The notes under the pieces were generated by a model. The model did not search any database. It was not told the DNA's origin and was given only the letters and a program-made list of their open reading frames with translations. This document shows, piece after piece, positions 25,017-33,569 of a DNA stretch of 53,027 nt. Position 1 is the stretch's first letter. Every line of letters begins with the position of its first letter. This stretch comes from Candidatus Sabulitectum sp. (lineage in GTDB: Bacteria > Fermentibacterota > Fermentibacteria > Fermentibacterales > JCC-6). The translations under genes and the position numbers were made by a program. The stretch covers positions 1 through 53,027 of the forward strand of contig JAOZUR010000012.1 of NCBI GenBank assembly GCA_029938555.1, in the 5' to 3' direction.

Positions 25017-25994
25017 ATGAAATCTGTTTTTCTATTTTTGCTGTTGATTTCAGGTTTATGTTTTGCTAGCAATGTTTATATCTTTAACTACGATCAGGTT
25101 GATCTTATTTACGATGTTGCTGTGGGAGATTCAATTGATACGGGCTATTGGGTAGAGCAAACTCTTCTTGCTTTGGGTGATTCAGTCGATTCGGGAACTG
25201 AACTTCCTTCTAATTTGGGTTCCTACGATGTTGTTTTTATGATGATGGGTATGTATACCTGTTGAGGAGATAACAATACAATCGCTCCGGCGGAGCGTGT
25301 TAAGCTAATCACTTACCTTGATGCAGGCGGATCTGTTTACTTTGAGGGAAATGATATCGGTTACAACAATAACACTTATGACATTTGGCAGTACACAGGT
25401 TTGACTTGGGCTGGAGACGGCGAAGTTGCCACAACAGGCAATGTTCAGAATCTTTCCGGCTCTGGAGCTTTTACCGGAATGGATTTTGATTATCCATACC
25501 AGTCTGAAGCAGACGGCTATATCGACTTTTTTACCACAACCAGTGGTGAGATTTGTTTAGAAAGTCAGGATGGCAAAGTTAGAGTGGGGTGCAATACTGG
25601 AGCAGCTGGTTATAAAACTATAACTTCAGGGGTGATTTTTAGTGTTTTTCAGGAGAATGTTACATCTAGGCAGGAGCTTATGGCAGCCTACATGGAATTC
25701 CTCACAGGTGGAACAGGCATTGCAGAAAACAATTCATTAACATCCCAGCTTTTTTTATCAAATCCAGCCATTGCTTCATTCAGTGCCGAGCTTGTTTTAC
25801 AAGAAACCGCTGAATGTGATTTAGGGTTGTTTGATTTAACCGGCAGACGACTTGGAACATTTGTTTCAGGTTCCTTGTCTTCAGGAATACACAATCTGAA
25901 TGTATCCGGGGCAGAGTTCCCATCTGGAACTTACCTTGTTTCTGGTTTTTTAGGCAACGAACAGATCAGAAGTCGAACAGTTCTTTTGAAATAA
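25017..25994 (+). CDS. Secreted sorting-domain protein with in-frame TGA (possible selenocysteine or nonsense mutation)
   Basis: A single reading frame of 325 codons interrupted only by TGA at 25263-25265. Before it: a signal peptide (to LCFAS) and a domain ending FMMMGMYTC. After it the same frame continues coherently, GDNNTIAPAERVKLITYLDA then GGSVYFEGNDIGY, as in secreted proteins with the YLxAGGxLYxEGGD motif. It ends with a C-terminal sorting-like domain (LGLFDLTGRRLG, FPSGTYLVSG). TGA is a plain stop elsewhere in this window. A GC-rich hairpin starts 17 bases after the TGA (listed next), at the spacing of bacterial SECIS elements. So the TGA is selenocysteine (Cys-Sec pair), a fresh nonsense mutation, or a sequencing error. 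Start ATG 25017 (or 25014) after AAGGAGG. Confidence 0.65.
25271..25302 (+). promoter_or_regulatory. SECIS-like stem-loop downstream of the in-frame TGA
   Basis: Upper stem CGCTCC (25283-25288) and GGAGCG (25292-25297) with apical loop GGC; lower stem TAACA (25271-25275) and TGTTA (25298-25302), with a 7-base one-sided bulge between them. The apical loop begins 24 bases after the TGA and starts with G, matching the general description of bacterial selenocysteine insertion elements (loop 16-37 bases from UGA, G among its first two bases). The match may be coincidental. Confidence 0.4.
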
Positions 25995-26001
25995 TTGTTG
26001 A

Positions 26002-26030
26002 TTAGGCGCACCTGTTTTAGGTGCGCCTAA
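26002..26030. terminator. Perfect 12-bp hairpin between convergent genes
   Basis: TTAGGCGCACCT (26002-26013), loop GTTTT, and AGGTGCGCCTAA (26019-26030). It lies between the stops of the sorting-domain gene and the patatin gene. No clear T run on either side, but its placement suggests bidirectional termination. Confidence 0.65.
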
Positions 26031-26044
26031 AGAGAATGTACTCT

Positions 26045-28177
26045 TTATCTTCCTGGGCCGAAAGAATAATCGCTTCCGTACGAGAAGGTCCAGCGAGTAT
26101 TACCATTTTTGTCCCATTCTGGCCCAAGTCTTGCAGTTCCACCTGGAATGTTAATGCCGCTGGTTAATCCAACTCCCCAGTTGATTTCGCCATCTTGGTA
26201 CTGGTCGATTGCTTGGAAGTCATAAGTTGCTGCAGTTTTCGCCTCAATGAACATAGGGCCCAGTACTCGCCTAGAAGTAAAAAAGCTTCCTGCAATTCTT
26301 TCTCGTGTGGGTAGTGAGTTCCATCTGTAACCTGGAATTCCATGGGCAGCGGTTAATCTGGATTCCTGCCAAGAGTAGTTGTCACCCCATAAAAAAGAAC
26401 CCCATGCAGAAAAACCGGTGAGGAATGAACCAGGCATGGCGTGAATTTTTCCCAGATCCCAGTTGATAAAACTAAAAGAGTTAGAATTTTGTGGGCACCA
26501 TCCAGCCTTAACCAGTACTCTTGAGCCGGGAGAAGTAGATGTGGGATTTTCTCTGGAATCAGCAAGAACAGAAAAAGAAAGAAGCGGGAATGCTTCGGCG
26601 CTGCTTCCATTTGCGTATGAGCGCCCTTTCCATTCAGTGGCAACCTCAAAGATGCCATACCAAGAAAAAGGTTTAGCAAGAGTTAATGAAGCAGAATGGT
26701 CTGTCCATATTCTTGTATGGTGTTCTCCTTCATGGTCCGGTTCATTTCCCTTGATTTGAAAGACGCTTCCAGAAACACTGAAGTACCTGTTTGTATGCTG
26801 GGTATTGGTGAAAGTACTCATCTCTAGGAAAGCGTAGTCACTTCCGCCGCCTGTATTGATAATTGATTTTATTCCTCTGTTGAAAGTATTGTTATGATCA
26901 ATGGTCAATCTGGCATCGAGTCCAAAATCGCTGTTATATGAGAATCCAAGTCCTAGAGAGCCGGGATCATTTTCAGTCACAGAGAATGCAAGATCACATT
27001 GTTTAGGATTGCCTGCTGGAAGCATAGACATTCTTATCATGCTGAATAAACCAGAAGCATAAAGATTTTCAGCTGCGTCCATGGCGGTCTGGGTATTTAG
27101 TGTATCTCCACGGAATATTGTTAACCAGCGATCAATTGCTCTCATGGAAATATTGTCGTTACCTGAAAAAAGAATATTTCTTACGGTAAAATCGGGCGGA
27201 GTCCAACCAGGCCGTTGTGTACCTGATCTTGGTAGGTCGGGATTTGCAGCAATCCACACCATTCCCTGGTTATAACCCCATGCAATAAGTGAATCTGTGG
27301 AGTCAAAGCTCCATACGGCTGCTTGATGAAGGTCTGGAGTGAAAAGCCAATCAGGTTCTCTGTGATAGTCATTGTTTACTCTTGTGGAAAGGGCATTGAA
27401 TGTTAAACCAAATACAGTTAAAAGAGAAGGTGCATTTGGAAATTCTGTAGGGTTGGCCATTCCAACATCTACTGCAAGAACTGGTAGATCAGGCCATGCT
27501 TTTTCAGCTACATCCACAGGCATATTATCAAAAACTCCTCCATCAACCAGAAGCAGTGAGTCATGAATGAAAGGTGGAAAAATGCCTGGAATTGCCATAC
27601 TTGCCAGTTGATATTTGTATAATTCACCGTGGCTGAAAACAATCCTGTCTCGGCTTATAAGGTCGGAAGAAACCACCCTAAGAGGAATTGAGAGAGAGTC
27701 AAAATCAAAACCTTTTAATACTTGAGCAGGGCCTGTCATTCCCGAAAGAAGAAACCCAACTCGCATATTAGAAACAGCACTGCCAGGCAGTATAGGGGTT
27801 AATCCTTGGAGGCTGAGTCTAAGAAGATCCTGTCTTCCTCTAATTCTGTCTGGAAGAAGCGTTAGTCTTGCCTCTGGGTCTGAACTAAAAAGTTGCCCCC
27901 AATCCATGTTTGTGGTAAGGCTATCAAGTTGAGCTGCGGAATAACCACAAGCATAAAGCCCTGCCATTAGCGCTCCCATGCTTGTACCAGCAATGGATGA
28001 AATTTCTATATTGTTTTCTTCCATTGCTTTAAGAAAGCCAACATGTGCCAATCCTCTTGCGCCTCCTCCTGCTAGAACCAGTGCAACCCCAGAAGGAGAA
28101 GTTGAAGGAGGGGATTTCGCAAGGGCTAGGGAAGAGGTAAGAAGGAAAAGACAAAGAATAGAAAAAGAAATTCTCAT
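26045..28177 (-). CDS. Patatin phospholipase-POTRA-barrel protein (type Vd, PlpD-like)
   Basis: 710 residues with a signal peptide (to ALAK near residue 21). The patatin domain (about 30-310) has the oxyanion loop GGGARG (37-42), nucleophile GTSMG with Ser66, and the Asp of VDGG at residue 212, so a Ser-Asp dyad lipase/phospholipase is intact. A POTRA-like domain follows at about 330-400 (FTVRNILFSGNDNISMRAID), then a BamA/D15-type outer-membrane barrel to the C-terminus. This is the layout of Pseudomonas PlpD, a type Vd autotransporter that carries the lipase through its own barrel. The ATG at 28177 follows AAGGAGG; the frame is open 12 codons further up. It presumably acts on phospholipids at or outside the cell surface. 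Confidence 0.88.
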   Translation of the reverse strand: MRISFSILCLFLLTSSLALAKSPPSTSPSGVALVLAGGGARGLAHVGFLKAMEENNIEISSIAGTSMGALMAGLYACGYSAAQLDSLTTNMDWGQLFSSDPEARLTLLPDRIRGRQDLLRLSLQGLTPILPGSAVSNMRVGFLLSGMTGPAQVLKGFDFDSLSIPLRVVSSDLISRDRIVFSHGELYKYQLASMAIPGIFPPFIHDSLLLVDGGVFDNMPVDVAEKAWPDLPVLAVDVGMANPTEFPNAPSLLTVFGLTFNALSTRVNNDYHREPDWLFTPDLHQAAVWSFDSTDSLIAWGYNQGMVWIAANPDLPRSGTQRPGWTPPDFTVRNILFSGNDNISMRAIDRWLTIFRGDTLNTQTAMDAAENLYASGLFSMIRMSMLPAGNPKQCDLAFSVTENDPGSLGLGFSYNSDFGLDARLTIDHNNTFNRGIKSIINTGGGSDYAFLEMSTFTNTQHTNRYFSVSGSVFQIKGNEPDHEGEHHTRIWTDHSASLTLAKPFSWYGIFEVATEWKGRSYANGSSAEAFPLLSFSVLADSRENPTSTSPGSRVLVKAGWCPQNSNSFSFINWDLGKIHAMPGSFLTGFSAWGSFLWGDNYSWQESRLTAAHGIPGYRWNSLPTRERIAGSFFTSRRVLGPMFIEAKTAATYDFQAIDQYQDGEINWGVGLTSGINIPGGTARLGPEWDKNGNTRWTFSYGSDYSFGPGR

Positions 28178-28230
28178 ATTTGAAACCTCCTTGAAATTAT
28201 GAGTGTAAGACAAGTATTATTATCAAAAAT

Positions 28231-28566
28231 TTACTGTGACGCTACTTTAATTATTTCAGCAGTTATTCTATTAATATTATGAAAATGATGTATTTCGTAA
28301 GGTAACAAAGTAGCAGTATCTCCTGCTATAAGTTGATCAAGCTCTCCTGAATCGTGACTTAGGGTTACTTTGCCTTTCTGTATAAAATAGACAATTGACA
28401 TGGGCGAATCAACTCTAGCAGTGCAGCCATCTGGTTTAATCTTTATTCGTCGCAGGGTGAACTTGTTGCTTCCTGAGCCAGGCCCAGCCAGAATCGATTC
28501 GCTGATACCCCTAGCCCCATTCTGTTCAATTCTAGATTCAACAGGTCTTTTTGTTATTGAAGCCAA
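28231..28566 (-). CDS. Small cupin-domain protein
   Basis: 111 residues, a single cupin barrel: SIVYFIQKGKVTLSHDSGEL is motif 1 and GDTATLLPYEIHHFHNI is motif 2 with its His residues. The HxH of motif 1 is not present, so metal binding is doubtful and ligand binding more likely. The frame opens at a TTG at 28566 with AAAGGAGT about six bases before it and no upstream ATG, so TTG is the likely start. It is divergent from the C25 peptidase and 53 bases upstream of the patatin gene on the same strand. Role unknown. Confidence 0.72.
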   Translation of the reverse strand: MASITKRPVESRIEQNGARGISESILAGPGSGSNKFTLRRIKIKPDGCTARVDSPMSIVYFIQKGKVTLSHDSGELDQLIAGDTATLLPYEIHHFHNINRITAEIIKVASQ

Positions 28567-28687
28567 AATCTACTCCTTTACTCAAGAGTTTTTAGTAATT
28601 ATCTTAGTAGTCTCGTATATATATAAGAGTGTCAGTAATCCGTTTTTTATTATAGGTGATATACGAAAAAACCCAACAGGAGGAAAG

Positions 28688-30628
28688 ATGAAAACAGCAT
28701 TTCTTTTAATTAGTATTTTTGCTTGTGTTTCTTTCGCTACAGGGCTTACAGTGGTACAGTCTTCTGAATCTGGTCTTTCACTTGAGCTTAGTGCACCAGC
28801 ACCAGAGTTCGGGTCAGTGACGATACAGGGAACAGAGTTTACCGAGGTTAGCATTTATGGCGCAGAAAATCTTGCAGAGGTGGGATTACCATCTCTTCCA
28901 GTTTACAGAACATGGATTGAGATTCCAATAGGAGCAGAAGTTATCGCTACTGTTTCTAATTCTATTATTGAAACTATCAGTTATGACGGCGCAGCTGTTG
29001 TTCCTGGTATCGAGAGTGTTTCAAAAGACAGACCAAGAGATTCTTATACATTAGCTTTTGATAGTGATGTTTATTCTGAAGGTTCAGCTTACCCTCAGAA
29101 TTGGGTAAGAATTGTTTATGCCGGCGGTATGCGCGGTCATAATCTTGCTCTTGTAGAGGTTACTCCACTTGTCTGGAATTCAGATCAGAATTCTTTCTCA
29201 CATCTTACCCAGGCAGAGATTACCCTTGAATTCCAGGGTGGCGATCTTGCCGCTTCTTATGAACAGGCTTCCAGACTTTCCACACCAAGGTATGAAGAAA
29301 TTTTACAGAATACTCTTTCAAACTATGGTACTTTCGGTGGCGGTGTCGATACAGGCCCAGGTAAGTATCTTATCATTGGTCACAGTGATTTTGTTGATAC
29401 TGTTATGGATGATTTTGTTACACACAAGCAGGCGCTTGGTAATGAAGTAACAATGGTTGATCTTTCTGTCACAGGTTCAAGTGCTGATGAAATTCGCACT
29501 TACATTCAGGCAGCAATAAACAGCGGAACAGTTTATGTTCTTCTTGTTGGAGATACAGCATTCCTGCCTGGTGGATCTGCCACAGCTTACAGTGGTGTTA
29601 CAGATCTTTATTACGCATGTCTTGACGACGGTGGATGGATTCCCGATGCATTCTTAGGCCGTTTCAGTGTTACAACTGCCGCTGAATGTAATACAATGGC
29701 TCAGCGAGTAATTGATTATGAAAGTTCCGTAGGTGTTTTAAGCTGGGTTCAGAATGCAATGTTTATTGCATCTGTAGACAACTATAATATATCAGAAGGC
29801 ACGCATAATTACTGTATTGATACATACCTGGAGCCTCTTGGTTATAACACACTTACTGTTTATCCAAATTCAGGTGGAGATGCTGCCCAGGCTGTTACCG
29901 GTATTAATTCAGGTCTTTCCATGCTTACCTTTAGTGGTCATGGATCAAGCACAAGCTGGGCTGATATGAGTTTTAGTCAGACATATTTTAATCAGCTTAC
30001 CAATGAAGATATGTACCCAGGTGTTTTGAGTCATGCTTGCAATACTGGTGAATACAGTGTAGGTACATGTTGGGGCGAAACCTGGACTCGTACTGCCAAT
30101 AAGGGTGGTCTCTGGTTCTGGGGCTCGGTTCCTAGTTCTTATTGGGATGAGGATGATTATCAAGAGAAGGGTGAATACGAATCCTTCTTGGGCAATAGTG
30201 TTTACTGGCCTAAGGGCTTCCTTAATCAGGGTCTAATGGCTGTCTGGGCTGCTTATGGCGGCGCTGGAAGAACACAGTATTATTTCGAGGCTTATACATT
30301 GTTCGGTGATCCAAGTGTAATCATGAAAACTTGGCCAATGACTGGTATTGAAGAACAGAGCGGTGGCATTGTTACAGCACCTGTTTCAGTATCAGTATCG
30401 AATCCTGTTTACGGCAGCGCACCTGTTGTTGTTACAGGAATCAACGGTCCAGCCACACTTGAGATTTTTGATGTATCCGGTCGTGTTATTGATACACCAT
30501 TCTCAGATAACCTGAATGGTTCATCCATGTTCACTTGGGACGCTAGTTCCATGTCAACTGGTGTTTACTTCATGCGTCTTACTCAGGGTGGCAATATTGC
30601 TACTGCAAGAGTCAGCGTTATCAGGTAA
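28688..30628 (+). CDS. Gingipain-like C25 cysteine peptidase with C-terminal sorting domain
   Basis: 646 residues, secreted (signal peptide to FATG). The propeptide-like N-terminal region (about 20-220) includes LPVYRTWIEIPIGAE. The C25 caspase-like core follows from about 235 with KYLIIGHSDF, YVLLVGDTAFLPGG and YYACLDDGGWIPDAFLGRF. Catalytic His418 is in FSGHGSS and Cys451 in SHACNTGEY. The last 80 residues form an Ig-like and sorting domain ending with ISTGVYF-type motif (MSTGVYFMRLTQGGN), similar to type IX secretion signals of Bacteroidetes. A surface or extracellular protease is likely. Start ATG 28688 follows AGGAGG; the frame is open far upstream but that part overlaps the cupin gene. 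It ends at the terminator at 30642. Confidence 0.9.
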   Translation: MKTAFLLISIFACVSFATGLTVVQSSESGLSLELSAPAPEFGSVTIQGTEFTEVSIYGAENLAEVGLPSLPVYRTWIEIPIGAEVIATVSNSIIETISYDGAAVVPGIESVSKDRPRDSYTLAFDSDVYSEGSAYPQNWVRIVYAGGMRGHNLALVEVTPLVWNSDQNSFSHLTQAEITLEFQGGDLAASYEQASRLSTPRYEEILQNTLSNYGTFGGGVDTGPGKYLIIGHSDFVDTVMDDFVTHKQALGNEVTMVDLSVTGSSADEIRTYIQAAINSGTVYVLLVGDTAFLPGGSATAYSGVTDLYYACLDDGGWIPDAFLGRFSVTTAAECNTMAQRVIDYESSVGVLSWVQNAMFIASVDNYNISEGTHNYCIDTYLEPLGYNTLTVYPNSGGDAAQAVTGINSGLSMLTFSGHGSSTSWADMSFSQTYFNQLTNEDMYPGVLSHACNTGEYSVGTCWGETWTRTANKGGLWFWGSVPSSYWDEDDYQEKGEYESFLGNSVYWPKGFLNQGLMAVWAAYGGAGRTQYYFEAYTLFGDPSVIMKTWPMTGIEEQSGGIVTAPVSVSVSNPVYGSAPVVVTGINGPATLEIFDVSGRVIDTPFSDNLNGSSMFTWDASSMSTGVYFMRLTQGGNIATARVSVIR

Positions 30629-30641
30629 TCTGTTTTTTGTA

Positions 30642-30685
30642 AAAGAAGCGGCTCAGGTTCAACCTGGGTCGCTTCTTTAGTTTTT
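30642..30685 (+). terminator. Terminator of the C25 peptidase
   Basis: AAAGAAGCG (30642-30650) with CGCTTCTTT (30670-30678), enclosing CAGGTT/AACCTG (30654-30659, 30661-30666), followed by a T-rich stretch after 30680. Confidence 0.85.
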
Positions 30686-30691
30686 CTTTGT

Positions 30692-30724
30692 ATAACAAAA
30701 CAGGCCCGACAAAAGTCGGACCTG
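30692..30724 (-). terminator. Terminator of Roadblock gene A
   Basis: On the minus strand CAGGTCCGAC-TTTT-GTCGGGCCTG (30724 to 30701) forms a 10-bp stem with one G-T pair, followed by TTTTG. It lies 26 bases past the stop of the Roadblock gene. Confidence 0.82.
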
Positions 30725-30749
30725 CACACTACTACAGATATAAATAAAA

Positions 30750-31100
30750 CTAAAGAACTTGTTCGAGTTCTTTCTTTCTTTTCTTAACCTGAAGCCGAAC
30801 ATTACCAAGACTGGCAGTGTTGGCTGCAACAACAGCAAGAATAGCATCTTGACCGATGGCTGTCATTACAATAACACCATTATCATATTCCATCATTGCC
30901 TGGGTAAGAGCGCCAACACCAAGCTCTTTTCCAACACTTTCAGCAGATCCAAGACCTGTAGAAACCATTGCACCAATTGCATCAACATCAGCCCCAGCTC
31001 CTGCAACTGCATCGATAACGAAACCATCACGCCCAACACAAACTGCGGCGTCAATTCCATCTACCTGCACAAGTGCAGCAAGAATTTGATTACTGTTCAT
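30750..31100 (-). CDS. Roadblock/LC7 domain protein A
   Basis: 116 residues, a single Roadblock/LC7 domain, the fold of MglB and of regulators that bind small GTPases. VGRDGFVIDAVAG and DAIGAMVSTGLGSAESVGK are the family's central strand and helix, followed by NGVIVMTAIGQDAILAVVA. A basic C-terminus (VKKRKKELEQVL) follows. Residues around GAMVSTGLGSAESVGKELGV are identical in paralogues B (34794) and C (36249), so the interaction surface is conserved. ATG at 31100 with AGGA seven bases upstream; the frame is open ten codons further. It lies 122 bases after the DnaA-like gene on the same strand and has its own terminator. Confidence 0.88.
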   Translation of the reverse strand: MNSNQILAALVQVDGIDAAVCVGRDGFVIDAVAGAGADVDAIGAMVSTGLGSAESVGKELGVGALTQAMMEYDNGVIVMTAIGQDAILAVVAANTASLGNVRLQVKKRKKELEQVL

Positions 31101-31222
31101 TTGAAGTCCTTTCTTTTTCGAGATACACATAACTTATACTATCATAATCAGCTATCAGTATATACGCAATAAGTACAGCGCTGATAGGAATTGGCAAAAC
31201 GTTAAATTCTGTAAATATAAAG

Positions 31223-32734
31223 TTACTTAAGTGCCAGCATAGCTGACTCAATTTTTCCTTCATTTAAAAATACAATAGCAAATCTTAATTTTGCGATTTC
31301 CGGGCTATCTGGGTTCTTTTTTTCTAATTGTTCTATTCTACGAAGAGCAGCGGTTTTTAGAGCATCAATTTGACTGTTAACGGTAGTTGCACTTTCTATT
31401 TGATGCCTAGATTGTTCAAGGGTGGCAGTCTTTTTCGATTTAACCGGTGCTTCCTCGATTATTTCTTCAGTGATTTCATCTGTCTTATGGTGTGCTCTTT
31501 TTTCTTCAATTGCCTGTTTGAAAATTAATTCATCTTCAATATCTTCACTCTGAAGTTGTTCCAAATCTTCAGAAACAGATAGTTCCTCAGGTGCAACAGG
31601 TACTTTAACTTTTTTGGATGAAATCGGTTTTTTGATTATTTTCGGTCTTTCTTCTTCAAATTTATCTTCGTGATCAATATCAACAACTATGTATGGAGAA
31701 AGCGTCTCTTGGTTTGTTTCAATTTTTTTATCTGAGTTTAACTCAGATGCTGGAGTATCAGTTTCCTTGCTTGAAATAGGAACTTGCGTTTTTCCAAATC
31801 CTACAGGATTAAGAAGATTCATTGAGTTAAGAATACCGGCTACAGTTTCTAAGGAGATGCCACCCTTAGATGGTGACGCAAGAAGATTAGCAAGAACTGC
31901 TCTGCCTGCCGCCTTTAGCGTTCTGATGTTTTGAGACACTTCCGTGGCCATGTATTTTATTATTTCAGGCCCAGGGCCAAATCCGGTGGAACTAAACATT
32001 CTTTCCAAAATTGTAATTCTTCCTGGAAGATCGATTTCTCGTAGTTCAACAGAAATACCGGAAGATATTCTTGAGAAAAAAGTACTATCAAAATCTTGCA
32101 TATTTTCAACTTCAGAATTTGAACAGAGAACAATTGCACTTTTCCCATGGGGCATTCTGTTAAAAACAGAACACAAGAAATGTTGAAATTCTATATCTCC
32201 TTGAACAAACTGCAGATCGTCAAGAAGAAGAAAATTATGGCTAGTGATCCAAGAAAGAAGTTGGCTTTCCTTGTTGGTTTTAACGCAGTATCTATATCCC
32301 ATCTTTAAATCATTTAAGTTAAGAAAAAGAGTATTTTGTCTGGATGTGGACGCAATTGCAGAAAGAAGATGGGTTTTACCCTGACCGGTTCCTGCGTGGA
32401 AAAGTATAGGAGAAATACTTTTCCAGATCCTTGGAATAAGAGAAACCGTTCTGGCCAGTTCAATAGCGTAAGAGTTATCATCAGTTACAACATAGTTCTC
32501 AAATGATCGTTCTCCCGGGGGGATGGAAGCCAACAAATCGGTAAATCTGTCATCATCTTCCGGATTGTCTCCGGGGAATGCTGGAATTGCTTCAACACCA
32601 CCTTGGTACTTAGCAAACTGGCAGATTTTCCTTGCAGTAGGCTCAGAGATATAACCTGAATCAGCACACATTTGCATAAATTCAACAAAATGAAGGCGAC
32701 TTTCAGGAGAATCAATTTTGTGCTGGTCAGTCAT
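31223..32734 (-). CDS. DnaA-like AAA+ ATPase lacking the DNA-binding domain
   Basis: 503 residues. The middle (about 80-310) is a DnaA/DnaC-type AAA+ domain: Walker A HAGTGQGKT with Lys120, Walker B FLLLDDLQFVQG, sensor 1 region AIVLCSNSEV, and the NIRTLKAAGRAVLANL stretch matching the DnaA sensor 2/lid (usual form IRELEGAL). DnaA domain IV with its HTH signature is missing. Instead come about 150 acidic and Lys-rich residues, probably disordered, then a short helical end. So it is not the replication initiator; I infer a scaffold or regulator that has kept DnaA-like oligomerisation. ATG at 32734 overlaps the DUF4388 gene's stop by 8 bases, with GGAG upstream, so it is translationally coupled to it and to the MglA/MglB-like genes. 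Confidence 0.8.
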   Translation of the reverse strand: MTDQHKIDSPESRLHFVEFMQMCADSGYISEPTARKICQFAKYQGGVEAIPAFPGDNPEDDDRFTDLLASIPPGERSFENYVVTDDNSYAIELARTVSLIPRIWKSISPILFHAGTGQGKTHLLSAIASTSRQNTLFLNLNDLKMGYRYCVKTNKESQLLSWITSHNFLLLDDLQFVQGDIEFQHFLCSVFNRMPHGKSAIVLCSNSEVENMQDFDSTFFSRISSGISVELREIDLPGRITILERMFSSTGFGPGPEIIKYMATEVSQNIRTLKAAGRAVLANLLASPSKGGISLETVAGILNSMNLLNPVGFGKTQVPISSKETDTPASELNSDKKIETNQETLSPYIVVDIDHEDKFEEERPKIIKKPISSKKVKVPVAPEELSVSEDLEQLQSEDIEDELIFKQAIEEKRAHHKTDEITEEIIEEAPVKSKKTATLEQSRHQIESATTVNSQIDALKTAALRRIEQLEKKNPDSPEIAKLRFAIVFLNEGKIESAMLALK

Positions 32735-33536
32735 TCAAAATCTCCAGACCACTGGCCTGAAGGGCTCTGATGAATTTGCCCAGTTCTATGTTAAGTACAC
32801 CCATCCTTGTGCTTTTAGCAACTATAATAACTGTGGTAATTTTATCACTCAAACCGGCGATGGCCAAGGTAAATTCAGAATCTTCAATAAATGTTTTGCC
32901 CACAGCTCTTTTGGGATAATCTCTTATGAAGCTTTTCACAGGAATAAGCATAGGATTAACTTCGCTTAAAAAATCCTCTTCAAATTCTGATTTTGCAATA
33001 ATATGACCATTTGAATTGATTAAGAATGAACCTAAAATAGAAGATGACTCCTTCATTATAGATTGAGGCAAAAGAATTGGTTCAGGTGGTTTGGCTGCAG
33101 CTTCGGCAGCTGCTTGGGCTGCCTCTTTTGCAGCTTCCTTGGCAGCTAAAAGTCTTTCTTCCTCTTTTTGCGCTTTTTCTTGGGCAGCAAGTTCTTTAGC
33201 TGCCTGTTCCTGTTCATCCTTTAGTTTTTTGCGCTCGTCCCGCTCCTTTAATGCCCACATAAGAGTGTTTTGCAAATCCTGTTTGATAGTAACTTTATCG
33301 GAAGTACTGGTGGAATCAAAAACAAAATCACCATCATCCCAGTCTATTACCTCAACAAGAGCTTCTTTGCCGGTGATCTCACCTAATTCAGCATGAAGAA
33401 GTTTTCCTTTTATGTAAAAGAATTCTGCTTTTTTATCATTTTGTTCGAGAACCAGTTTTCCAGTAAGATGATTTGTTCCTGGAAGCTGCAAGAGAGCTAC
33501 AACACCAAATTCACTTAAATTGCCATTAAAGGCCAT
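32727..33536 (-). CDS. DUF4388 (PATAN-like) protein with Roadblock-like C-terminal domain
   Basis: 269 residues. N-terminal DUF4388 domain (1 to about 85): MAFNGNLSEFGVVALLQLPG, then LTGKLVLEQ, FFYIKGKLLHAELG and GDFVFD. An Ala/Glu/Lys-rich coiled coil (about 95-150) follows. The C-terminal 100 residues resemble Roadblock/LC7 (SFLINSNGHIIAKSEFEED, VIIVAKSTRMGVLNIELGKF). DUF4388 is common in gliding, GTPase and two-component neighbourhoods of Myxococcota and related bacteria. ATG at 33536, GAGGAG upstream. It is 33 bases after MglA and overlaps the DnaA-like gene. Likely an adaptor that links GTPase and Roadblock partners. Confidence 0.8.
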   Translation of the reverse strand: MAFNGNLSEFGVVALLQLPGTNHLTGKLVLEQNDKKAEFFYIKGKLLHAELGEITGKEALVEVIDWDDGDFVFDSTSTSDKVTIKQDLQNTLMWALKERDERKKLKDEQEQAAKELAAQEKAQKEEERLLAAKEAAKEAAQAAAEAAAKPPEPILLPQSIMKESSSILGSFLINSNGHIIAKSEFEEDFLSEVNPMLIPVKSFIRDYPKRAVGKTFIEDSEFTLAIAGLSDKITTVIIVAKSTRMGVLNIELGKFIRALQASGLEILND

Positions 33537-33569
33537 AAAAAATCAGACTCCTCTCGTTGTGTCAGTGGA

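Noticed and set aside
25263-25265. TGA as a sense codon genome-wide (code 4 or 25)
   Set aside because: larC, larB, the AAA15 gene, the 17909 cyclase and others end in TGA at the expected family lengths.
28400-28687. Upstream extension of the C25 peptidase frame
   Set aside because: It reads through the cupin gene on the other strand; the ATG at 28688 has a strong ribosome site followed by a signal peptide.
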